Shown: one piece after another, positions 27,092 through 35,259 of the stretch | Numbering within the stretch: position 1 is the stretch's first letter | Layout: every line of letters begins with the position of its first letter | NCBI GenBank assembly: GCA_002428985.1 | Contig: DIYL01000061.1 | Location: 207,180 to 271,179 of the forward strand | From: Anaerolineales bacterium UBA6055 | Lineage (GTDB): Bacteria > Chloroflexota > Anaerolineae > Aggregatilineales > Phototrophicaceae | Direction of reading: 5' to 3' | DNA length: 64,000 nt | Made by a program: the position numbers and the translations under genes | The notes under the pieces: model-generated | What the model saw: only the letters and a program-made list of their open reading frames with translations | Told to the model about the DNA's origin: nothing | The model's database searches: none

Positions 27092-28285
27092 TTATTCGAT
27101 CAATCCCAGTTCACGAGCTTGATCCATTGTCATAGTGCCTTTGCGACTACCCGCATCAGCGTTCGCGATGTCTTCCATCGCATCCAAATCATCAAACATG
27201 TTCATATCGAAGTCACCACCATCATCTGCACTACCAAAGAGATCATCCAGATCAAAGTCGGCATCATCAATGGCTTCGAGTTGTGGCACTTCAATTTCAG
27301 GTTCTGTTACTGCTTCATCGCCGAATGAGCCACGATCGAGGTCAATAACTTCTTCGACTTCTTCAGCAACTGGTGCTGCAGGCGCTTGACGTAGTTCAGA
27401 TTTACGACGGACTTCTTCTTTTGGTTTCTCGATAATCCATGCAGCGGCACCAAGGCTCGCAATCAAATCTTCGGCAGCGCGACGGCCATAACGATTCACA
27501 CCACCAAATTGGCGTGCACCGCCTTCACCATCAAACGCAATCGCCATCACATGATGTAGCCCAACGGATAGGACGAACACATCATATTCTGCACCATCAT
27601 AAAATTGCAGTGCAGAGGCGTTCCCACCGACGATGTCTTTCATGTTAATGTTGGTTTGCATCGCAGGCAAAATTGCTTGTGTGAGTGCCGCACGATCAAG
27701 GTATCCAACTGCGCCTGCTTCTAATTCAACTTCACCCGTCCGCGATGATAAAATAATCGCCATCGCACCGAGGTCTGTTAATAAACTATCCACTGTAGAT
27801 TGTGCCAACGCTTGGTTAATAGGTGGAACGGGTCCCATATCAGCTAGTGAAAAGCCACCACCACCGCCACCGATATTTTCTTCGAGGGCTGCTTTAACAT
27901 CTTTACCATCCAAGCCAGCTTCTAGCACATGGATGAATTTTGGCGGATCCATTGGACGCTGTAGATAGGCAAATGGTGAATTATCACGAAATTCTTGATC
28001 CATTTCGGGGTCTGTTTCTTCAGCGACGATAATCACACCAGTATCGGGTGATTCTTGTTTGATTTTCGCACCGAGTTCCCAGCCTTTCATCGACCGATCC
28101 CGGGTGGGTTCCCATGCGCTGATGACAAGATCATAGCCTCCACGTTTGACTTCCTCAATGGCTTCGTCACCACCGGGGGTATCAACTTGAATAACCAAAC
28201 GATCCATTAAATCAACCGCACCACGTACAATTTGAGGAATTGTCGCTGTTGGGTCTACTGTTAGAATTCTTGGCAGACTGCCCAT
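27092..28285 (-). CDS. Pseudo-receiver and roadblock/LC7-type protein
   Basis: Protein of 397 aa. Residues about 5-125 have a CheY-like receiver fold (ILTVDPTATIPQIVRG, YDLVISAWEP, GVIIVAE), but the phospho-acceptor Asp position appears to be Ala (DLVISAWEP instead of the usual DLVxxDxxMP), so it is probably not phosphorylated in the standard way. A Gly run leads to a roadblock/longin-like domain (about 165-285; LTDLGAMAIILSSRTGEVELEAG). An acidic, disordered C-terminus follows. Roadblock proteins regulate small GTPases of the MglA type; none is in this window. A scaffold or signalling-hub role is inferred. Confidence 0.75.
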   Translation of the reverse strand: MGSLPRILTVDPTATIPQIVRGAVDLMDRLVIQVDTPGGDEAIEEVKRGGYDLVISAWEPTRDRSMKGWELGAKIKQESPDTGVIIVAEETDPEMDQEFRDNSPFAYLQRPMDPPKFIHVLEAGLDGKDVKAALEENIGGGGGGFSLADMGPVPPINQALAQSTVDSLLTDLGAMAIILSSRTGEVELEAGAVGYLDRAALTQAILPAMQTNINMKDIVGGNASALQFYDGAEYDVFVLSVGLHHVMAIAFDGEGGARQFGGVNRYGRRAAEDLIASLGAAAWIIEKPKEEVRRKSELRQAPAAPVAEEVEEVIDLDRGSFGDEAVTEPEIEVPQLEAIDDADFDLDDLFGSADDGGDFDMNMFDDLDAMEDIANADAGSRKGTMTMDQARELGLIE

Positions 28286-28616
28286 AATTTCTTAATCCAA
28301 GGGTATTGTTTGCGAATAGGGATACTTCCAACATTATACTGCAAAAAATAAGACACACTAACCCAAATCTATCGTTTTTCCATTAAGGTTTTAACTGTGC
28401 TTTATGTTTTATATCCTTATTCAGTATACTCAAAAGTTACCAATCATTGCATTGAGAAACTGAAACTTTTGCGAAGTTTTAACAGGACTATAGTCTTGGT
28501 AGTTAATGAAATGTTAGTATACGGTATGCAACACACTCTAGGCTATTGTGATGATTTTATTGGAGTTTGCTAAGATAGGGTGAAACAATACAAACATTTT
28601 GGATGGAGAGGATTCA
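28286..28616. other. Divergent intergenic region
   Basis: About 331 bases between the receiver/roadblock gene and the GH50-like gene. It should hold both promoters. The only clear element is GGAGAGG before the ATG at 28617. No RNA gene or repeat was recognised. Confidence 0.4.
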
Positions 28617-29957
28617 ATGCAAAAGTTCGAGGTTGATCGTTTTGGCGGATGGACTGGCAAGCATTACGATGCAACGGGTTTTTTCCGTCTGGAAATGGAT
28701 GAACGATGGTGGTTGGTCACACCAGATGGCAATGCTTTCCTGAGTTTTGGCATTAATCATCTTCACGCTGATCTATGGCAACAAGATTATAACGATGCAG
28801 CATGGAAAGTTCAGCTCGGTATTGATGATCTTCATGGCGAGGCATTCGCACCTGCGCTCAAAGCATGGTTTCTCAAGACATGTCGTGACTATGGCATCAA
28901 CACTGTGGGTGTTCATACCGACTTACCAATAGTGAATACACCACACCCATCAATGCCTTATATCCAACCGATTGAATTTGTCGATATCCCACATTACAAG
29001 AATGATGTGCCAGATACGGCATTTCTGGATGTATTTTCGGATACATTCATTACACACTGTGACCAGATGGCAAAAGAAATCGCATTGCCCGCCCGTAACG
29101 ATCCATTTTTGCTCGGTTATGCGCTGACGGATTGCCCACTATTTACCGAAGAAGACTGCCGTGAACGAACAGATACCATTGGTGGCGCTCGGCGTGAGTC
29201 ACGGGTTGGATGGATACGGCGCCTCAGAAATTTAGATGCAAATGCATCGGGAAAACATGCATATGTTGATAAGATGAATGAAATTTATCGTGGGCAAATC
29301 AATGATTTCAATACAACATATAGTACTCATTTCGATTCGTTTGATGGACTCCTAACAGCAGAGAATTGGCGACCACATACGGATCTTTCCAATAGTTATG
29401 AAACACGTGACAATATTGAGTTCTTAAAGCAAGTCGTTGCCCAATATTATCGAATCACCCGAGACGCCATTCGGCGATATGATCCCAATCACCTATTCTT
29501 CGGTGATAAACTCAACGCCAATACCGATTCGCTCGACACAGTGCTACCGATAACCAGCCAATACACGGACATCGTGTTTTATCAAATGTACGGACGCTAC
29601 GAGGTGCAGAAACCGGGGTTAGACCGCTGGGCACAGATCACTGACAAGCCGTTTATCAATGGTGATTCATCATATACGATGATTACTGATACAATGCCAC
29701 GTCCCTATGGTCCTGTAGCTGATGACCTTGCACAACGAGCCAAATGGGCAGATACATTTTTCCGTAATGCCTTTTCACGTCCCCAGTTTGTTGGGTGGCA
29801 TTATTGTGGTCTGATTGATGCCCCCAATTTGATACCCAGAAAACGAGGTCGTCAACATTCAGGTTTGCTTGATGGCTATGGTGTTCCTTACTCAGACTTA
29901 AAAACGACGTTGTCTGCGTGTGCTGGTGATATGTATACTATTGCGATGGGTGGATAG
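28617..29957 (+). CDS. GH50/agarase-like glycoside hydrolase family protein
   Basis: TIM-barrel-type protein, 446 aa from the preferred start. The opening FDRFGGW-like segment, then DERWWLVTPDGNAFLSFGINH, is typical of agarase/GH50-related proteins. The region LLGYALTDCPLF and the strand KPFINGDSSYT lie where the acid/base and nucleophile strands would be, but the expected Glu residues are not obvious (Asp in NGDSS), so hydrolytic activity is uncertain. No signal peptide, so it would be cytoplasmic. The ATG at 28617 has GGAGAGG just upstream and is preferred over 28599. Confidence 0.75.
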   Translation: MQKFEVDRFGGWTGKHYDATGFFRLEMDERWWLVTPDGNAFLSFGINHLHADLWQQDYNDAAWKVQLGIDDLHGEAFAPALKAWFLKTCRDYGINTVGVHTDLPIVNTPHPSMPYIQPIEFVDIPHYKNDVPDTAFLDVFSDTFITHCDQMAKEIALPARNDPFLLGYALTDCPLFTEEDCRERTDTIGGARRESRVGWIRRLRNLDANASGKHAYVDKMNEIYRGQINDFNTTYSTHFDSFDGLLTAENWRPHTDLSNSYETRDNIEFLKQVVAQYYRITRDAIRRYDPNHLFFGDKLNANTDSLDTVLPITSQYTDIVFYQMYGRYEVQKPGLDRWAQITDKPFINGDSSYTMITDTMPRPYGPVADDLAQRAKWADTFFRNAFSRPQFVGWHYCGLIDAPNLIPRKRGRQHSGLLDGYGVPYSDLKTTLSACAGDMYTIAMGG

Positions 29958-30083
29958 TACGAATTCTATTGCCTATATGCTGGATACATTGTTGAATTAC
30001 TGAGAAGATACAGTCTTAGTTCTCGACAAATTTAGGCTTTTTCGCTATGCTGTCCGGCGTTTACGTGAGCGTGAGAACCAACT

Positions 30084-32489
30084 ATGAAACATGTGCTATA
30101 CAATCGTATTTTACCTATATTAACGGCTGTGCCGATTGTCTTCGGATTAATGGGGTATATGCTGTCGCGGGTGACCGATATGACCATCGTGATGTGGGAA
30201 ATTGTATTCTTTGTGAGTACTGTGCTGTGTATCGGCATCGTGCTAACCACAAAAATCAATTATGTGCCTATTCCATCAGATAGCAATAAACGCAATGTGT
30301 CATGGTGGTTTATGCTGGTGTTGATTGCGCTACCGATGCTTGTGATGTTGCCGGGATTATGGTCATTGTTTGTGGATACAGGTGTACAAGCTATCACCCA
30401 TAGCGATTTTCACTCCAGTCTGATTAACCAGATTATTCATGGGACATTCCCGCCTGTTAACCCACAAATCCCAGATTTACCGATTGGTTATTATTGGCTG
30501 TATCATGCGCTGATGGCAGTTCCGACCCATCTCTTGTCGGTCGCGGCACCACTTGTTTCTGTCGCACTCATTTATTTTTCGCTGGTGATTGCGCTCTTTT
30601 ACATCTGGCTGATCGTCGAAGAATTAGGGTTTGACCGCTGTCACTATCTCGTCATGAGTGCGATGGTCATGGTGATTCTATTCAATGGGAATCTGTTTGG
30701 TATATTCCATGCGTGGGATTTTGTTGTGACGGACGGCTGGCATTTTGTCAGTCGGCGGGCAATGGTGTTAGAGGGTGAACCCCGTCTATATGGCATATGG
30801 TCGAAGTACATCAACTACAATAGTATGCCCCTAACCATGATGTATTTTGTGATGGGGATGTACGGTGTATTGCGGATGTTACGCGGACACATCACCATTG
30901 GCAATATGACCTTGATCAGTTTTAGCATTATTGGCGGGACGATGTTCTTGTTTGTACCGGGATTCTTCCTTGGTGCGTCACTTGTTCCTGCTTTGGTGAT
31001 TGTGTATCTGGTATATCGCCTGCAAAATTTATCGAAGCGATCCCCCGCGCAATTTGTCAGTTCTGTTTTTGCTGACATTAAACAGGTGCTCGGTCAATAC
31101 AAACCGCTAACATGGATCATTACGATTATCGCACTCGGTAGCCTCTATCTAAGCACCCTGCTGTTGGGCTTACACGTATTATCCTTATTCCCAAGTGCAT
31201 CAGATTTTTCGCTCACTTCACGTTTTAATTTAAACTCAATCACAGGTGTCAATTACCCACTGCTTCCATTTTTGTTGGTGGGTGTTTGGCTCGCTATATG
31301 GAAAAATGACCGCCTCAGCCAACTCATGATTTTAGGCACACTGGCTGGCTTTGCGATGGCGTATGTATTTGTGTTGAGCGACGGTAACCAGTATAAATTT
31401 GTGATGCAATCGTCACTATACGTCGGTGTGATTGTGTGTCGCGTTTTATATTATTGGATGTACGAGACAGAAACACGCTGGTTACAACGTTTAGGCTATG
31501 TGTCCTTATTCATCATTGTCGCGCTTATCTGGGTGAATATTTCGATTATTCACGTCGGATTTGTGCGGATTGCATCGAATGACAGTCAACCGTATTCATA
31601 TGATGGGCGTTACGTAAACGGCAAAAACTCGGATTATCAAGAGATGTTCCACTGGATACGAGAGAATACCCCACCGGATACACTTGTGATCCAGCCACTC
31701 GATATGGAAGCCTTCTACACCAGCTTATACTCTGAACGGCTACCATATTTAGGTGTGTTCCAGTTTGGCTTTTCAAGAGGGATTGCTGAGTATGGCGAAC
31801 GTGAACGGGCACTCGACTTATTTTATGACCCCCTCGCAACATTGAGCCAACGCATCGAAGCCGTTCGTAAATTCCGTGAATATGATGGTGAACGTTCAAC
31901 GATGATCTTAGCCATTCCAGCAGAAATTGACATTCCTGATGAGCATCTCGCAGGACTTGGTTTCACGTTTGCGCATGAAGTTAATAATGCATCGCTCTAT
32001 TGGTTCAGACAAAACGGACAATACCCGCCACTCGTTTATATCAATGAAAATCAGCCCTTGAATACAATTTTCACATTTGGCGAAGATCAAGCGATTGAGT
32101 TGCAAGCAATTGAAATAAGCATCGGAGATACCGTGGTTGCTTGTGATACAGCATGGGTTACAACATGGTGGACAGCTAACGAGACACCACCTACAGATTA
32201 TTTGATGAAACTCGTCATCATATCATCAGAAACAGGTGATATTGTCGATAGTGTGGATGTCGTACCCGGCGCGATTCCCATGATTTCGTGGGAAGCTGAT
32301 ACACCGTATGCTGATAGTCAGTATCTCGAGATACCGTGTGATACACCTGCAGGGGACTATCAACTGCTGATTGGCATGTACGAGATTGACTATGATACCT
32401 CTGAATTTGTCGCTGATTTACCTGTCTTTTACCAAGGTGGTGCAGTCGGTAACCTTGGATTTGTTAGAACCGTAACGGTCGAGTCTTAA
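30084..32489 (+). CDS. Polytopic membrane protein, GT-C glycosyltransferase-like
   Basis: Protein of 801 aa with about 12 membrane helices in the first 500 residues, a soluble extracytoplasmic domain (about 505-660; YQEMFHWIRENTPPDTLVI), and a C-terminal beta-sandwich (about 665-801) ending TPAGDYQLLIGMYEID. The layout is that of GT-C lipid-linked sugar transferases. The beta-sandwich has the same signature as the C-terminus of the GT39 protein at 49946-51889 (SDLTAGDYTLILGLYDI there). An acidic pair expected in the first periplasmic loop may be THSDFHSS, but it is not certain. Probably glycosylates surface proteins or lipids. Confidence 0.75.
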   Translation: MKHVLYNRILPILTAVPIVFGLMGYMLSRVTDMTIVMWEIVFFVSTVLCIGIVLTTKINYVPIPSDSNKRNVSWWFMLVLIALPMLVMLPGLWSLFVDTGVQAITHSDFHSSLINQIIHGTFPPVNPQIPDLPIGYYWLYHALMAVPTHLLSVAAPLVSVALIYFSLVIALFYIWLIVEELGFDRCHYLVMSAMVMVILFNGNLFGIFHAWDFVVTDGWHFVSRRAMVLEGEPRLYGIWSKYINYNSMPLTMMYFVMGMYGVLRMLRGHITIGNMTLISFSIIGGTMFLFVPGFFLGASLVPALVIVYLVYRLQNLSKRSPAQFVSSVFADIKQVLGQYKPLTWIITIIALGSLYLSTLLLGLHVLSLFPSASDFSLTSRFNLNSITGVNYPLLPFLLVGVWLAIWKNDRLSQLMILGTLAGFAMAYVFVLSDGNQYKFVMQSSLYVGVIVCRVLYYWMYETETRWLQRLGYVSLFIIVALIWVNISIIHVGFVRIASNDSQPYSYDGRYVNGKNSDYQEMFHWIRENTPPDTLVIQPLDMEAFYTSLYSERLPYLGVFQFGFSRGIAEYGERERALDLFYDPLATLSQRIEAVRKFREYDGERSTMILAIPAEIDIPDEHLAGLGFTFAHEVNNASLYWFRQNGQYPPLVYINENQPLNTIFTFGEDQAIELQAIEISIGDTVVACDTAWVTTWWTANETPPTDYLMKLVIISSETGDIVDSVDVVPGAIPMISWEADTPYADSQYLEIPCDTPAGDYQLLIGMYEIDYDTSEFVADLPVFYQGGAVGNLGFVRTVTVES

Positions 32490-32627
32490 CGGGAATTATT
32501 TGTCCTGATGTGTCAAAGACTTTTTGTTTGTAACCAATCTTAAACATACTTTATAAGTTTTTGACACTCCTACGCCATTATCCCACCTATAATGAATGTA
32601 TGAATAGACGATTGGATCGTGATAGAT

Positions 32628-34676
32628 ATGCTGTCAGCTGGTGATAAATTTGGGCATTTTGAAATCCATGACGAACTTGGACGGGGCGGGATGGCGGTTG
32701 TCTTTCTGGCAACAGATACCCGAACTAACCAAGATGTTGCGCTTAAAATCCTGTACGATCAATGGATGAACGACCCAGAAGTGGTCAAACGGTTTGTCCG
32801 TGAAGCCGAAGTCATTAGTGCATTGAGCCATCAGCATATTGTCCCGATTAATGATTATGGCAATATAGATGGACGTTTATACCTTGCATTGGGATATATG
32901 GATGGTGGCACACTATCAGATAAATTTGCCAATCCGCGTAAAGTCAGCCTCAAAGCAACCTTACATCTACTGAAACAAGTTGCCGTTGCCCTAGACTATG
33001 CTCATAAACAGGGTGTGATTCATCGTGACCTCAAATTACAGAATATCTTGTTGGATAGCGATAATAATGTCTATTTGACAGATTTTGGGATTGCACGCCT
33101 TAACGATTCAACCCGTCTAACTGCCACTGGACATGTCGCGGGTACACCGATGTATATGTCACCAGAGCAAGCGCGTGGAGACAAGATCGATAGCCGAACG
33201 GATATTTATTCCTTTAGTGTAATGGCGTATTTGATGCTCACAGGGTTTTATCCCTTCACAGCGCCTAATCCCATTGCGATTATCCAGAAGCACCTACATG
33301 AATCGCCTCCATTACCTTCGAAAGTCAACCCGAGATTGCCAGAAGCTGTTGATAGTGTGCTATTGCGTGGATTAGAAAAACAGTCTAATAATCGCTATGA
33401 ATCAGCATCGGCAATGTTCAGCGAATTAGTACGTGCCGTGAAAACTCAAAACGTTGAGGTCGCGACGACCACAACAATTATTAAAACATCTGCGCGTAAC
33501 CCGATTCAATCTGAACCGATTACACGTCGAGTGGATGGCGGTAAAATTCAAGCACCAGTGAACTCACCTACACAGACAATTGCCTCGCGACGCAATCAAT
33601 CATTTGCTGTACTCGGATTTGGTGTCGCAATGATTGCCGTGTTATTAGCTGTTGTCGCGATGGTTTCAGCATCGCAACCCGATGATATTCTACCGACATC
33701 TGCGGCTGCCATGTTACCAACTGTTGATGCGACCCAAGTGCTTTTGCAATTTCAAGCTGAATTAACTGCCACGAGCGAGTATCTAGCGAGTTTGCCAACC
33801 GAGACCTTCACGCCGACGTTGACCTACACACCAAGTCCAACCGTGACACCGACCACTACACCAACCGTGACACCGACACTTGTACCATCAGCGACAATCA
33901 CGGATACGCCGATGCCGTCACTAACGCCGGAAACCACACCTATCGAATTCTTATTCCCAGAGAGTGATGCTCAGGTCAATGTTATTGAGGGCGCACCTGT
34001 TTTTTATGAGGCAAACGAAGAAGAAGGACAAGTCGGGATTTTGCCATTCCGTTCGCTTTTGGAGTTATATGGTCGTGATGCGCTGGGTGAGTGGGTGGAA
34101 GCTGAATCTCGTCAAGGATTTGCTGGTTGGATGCGGACTGACGATATTGATGTGTATATTGATGTCCTCACCTTGCCGATTACATGGAATGAAGCTGAAT
34201 TTGTCTTGGATGAAGAAGAATTTGACGAGGATGACCCTGACGAACCACAAACAACCGTCGGTGAAGTGACTGTCATCACGAGCAGTAACTCCAATAACAA
34301 CAATAATAATTCGAATAATGACAATACATCCACAGGTAACGGCGATAACAATTTGAACGGTGGCGAAACTGGACTAACACCAGACGATGGAGAAATCCAT
34401 ACATATGTACAGTATGAGACATGGATGTTGGCAGGACCAGGACCACGCTGCCCTGTAGTTCGTGAAACTTTACAGCCCGGTTGGAAAGTGGAGATTCTTG
34501 AACGCCCATACTTTACCGATGAGTGGCTCTTGGTTTATATCTTTGAAATCGATGAAGGTGGGTATGTTGAAACTATCGACCTTGAGCCGACGTTTAATAT
34601 GGACGATGTTCCGGTAGATAATCCGTGGGATTTTGACTGTGTCGAGAACGATGATGATGGCGGCGGACTACGGTAA
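32628..34676 (+). CDS. Membrane Ser/Thr protein kinase with extracellular SH3-like domains
   Basis: PknB-type kinase, about 682 aa. The N-terminal kinase domain has the Gly loop ELGRGGMAVVF, VALKIL with the ATP-binding Lys, HRDLKLQNIL (catalytic Asp near 135), DFGIAR (near 154) and SPEQARGD. A single membrane helix (about 328-350) is followed by a Thr-Pro-rich linker. The outer part carries an SH3-like domain (APVFYEANEEEGQVGILPF), an Asn-rich linker and a second beta domain with two Cys. There are no PASTA repeats, so the sensor part is SH3-like instead. GTG at 32619 is an alternative start. Confidence 0.92.
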   Translation: MLSAGDKFGHFEIHDELGRGGMAVVFLATDTRTNQDVALKILYDQWMNDPEVVKRFVREAEVISALSHQHIVPINDYGNIDGRLYLALGYMDGGTLSDKFANPRKVSLKATLHLLKQVAVALDYAHKQGVIHRDLKLQNILLDSDNNVYLTDFGIARLNDSTRLTATGHVAGTPMYMSPEQARGDKIDSRTDIYSFSVMAYLMLTGFYPFTAPNPIAIIQKHLHESPPLPSKVNPRLPEAVDSVLLRGLEKQSNNRYESASAMFSELVRAVKTQNVEVATTTTIIKTSARNPIQSEPITRRVDGGKIQAPVNSPTQTIASRRNQSFAVLGFGVAMIAVLLAVVAMVSASQPDDILPTSAAAMLPTVDATQVLLQFQAELTATSEYLASLPTETFTPTLTYTPSPTVTPTTTPTVTPTLVPSATITDTPMPSLTPETTPIEFLFPESDAQVNVIEGAPVFYEANEEEGQVGILPFRSLLELYGRDALGEWVEAESRQGFAGWMRTDDIDVYIDVLTLPITWNEAEFVLDEEEFDEDDPDEPQTTVGEVTVITSSNSNNNNNNSNNDNTSTGNGDNNLNGGETGLTPDDGEIHTYVQYETWMLAGPGPRCPVVRETLQPGWKVEILERPYFTDEWLLVYIFEIDEGGYVETIDLEPTFNMDDVPVDNPWDFDCVENDDDGGGLR

Positions 34677-34690
34677 TCAAACTGAAGTAG

Positions 34691-34710
34691 GTGATGCAAC
34701 ACAACATCAC
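34691..34710. terminator. Short hairpin between convergent genes
   Basis: GTGATG and CATCAC arms with an eight-base loop, between the kinase gene and the leftward GGCT-like gene. No strong T-tract, so bidirectional termination is only possible. Confidence 0.3.
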
Positions 34711-34717
34711 TGATCAA

Positions 34718-35152
34718 TCATACAAATGATTCAATGTGCTGAATATACGATTGTGGGACATCATATTCTTGTAAGGCGCTAATGATTGTCTTGATATAGC
34801 TTGCTGATGGACTACCAGTCATAGCCTCATATGAAATATAGCATAGAGACGGTAGCAGTGTTCCATTGGCAGTCATGACCAAAACTGGCTCCGGCATATA
34901 CTCTGTGCCTAGCTTAGCTTGCGCTTCAACGCCGTATAGCATATCAAGTTCAGCATGTGTCAGCGCTGTTATAATTCCAAATACCCGCGCTAAACCATTT
35001 TTGACAACATTTGCCGTAGATCCAATTGTCAACGCATAACCCGGCAGTTGACACACTTGATACTCGCGTTGGCTGATGCCCATGTTCGTCAGAACATCGA
35101 AGTTCATGTAACTACCGTAAAAGAACACATTAATCCGATGATCACTTGCCAT
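34718..35152 (-). CDS. Gamma-glutamylcyclotransferase-like (AIG2/GGCT fold) protein
   Basis: Protein of about 144 aa from the ATG at 35152 (an upstream in-frame start at 35191 lies inside a hairpin). The substrate loop FFYGSYMNFDVL matches the YGSLM-type signature of the GGCT fold, and VFGIITALTHAELDMLYGVE holds the region where the catalytic Glu is expected. Family members act on gamma-glutamyl amines or peptides, or are of unknown role. It lies directly downstream of the eCIS-type cargo candidate, so a functional link is possible but unproven. Confidence 0.75.
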   Translation of the reverse strand: MASDHRINVFFYGSYMNFDVLTNMGISQREYQVCQLPGYALTIGSTANVVKNGLARVFGIITALTHAELDMLYGVEAQAKLGTEYMPEPVLVMTANGTLLPSLCYISYEAMTGSPSASYIKTIISALQEYDVPQSYIQHIESFV

Positions 35153-35180
35153 ACAACTTAGCCTTGCAACGTAAACGATA

Positions 35181-35205
35181 TACTCGCACACTGTCTATGC
35201 GAGTA
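35181..35205 (-). terminator. Stem-loop between the cargo candidate and the GGCT-like gene
   Basis: TACTCGCA and TGCGAGTA form an 8-bp stem with a nine-base loop. No T-tract follows on the minus strand, so it may be a partial terminator or processing hairpin. Confidence 0.4.
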
Positions 35206-35227
35206 CATCGTACAAGTTATCCGAAAT

Positions 35228-35259
35228 GAAGTCTAACGCCGATTACTACCAATTGTGAC
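35228..35259. repeat. 32-bp direct repeat, copy 1
   Basis: Identical over 32 bases to 37203-37234 (it starts GAAGTCTAACGCC and ends CAATTGTGAC). This copy covers the last codons and stop of the cargo gene. Confidence 0.92.

Noticed and set aside
30032..30259. 75-codon frame opposite the GT-C gene start
   Set aside because: It overlaps a well-supported membrane protein in antisense and has no family features.
34718..35152. Immunity protein for the effector candidate
   Set aside because: Adjacent on the same strand, but the GGCT-type YGSYM motif points to an enzyme fold; adjacency alone is not enough.
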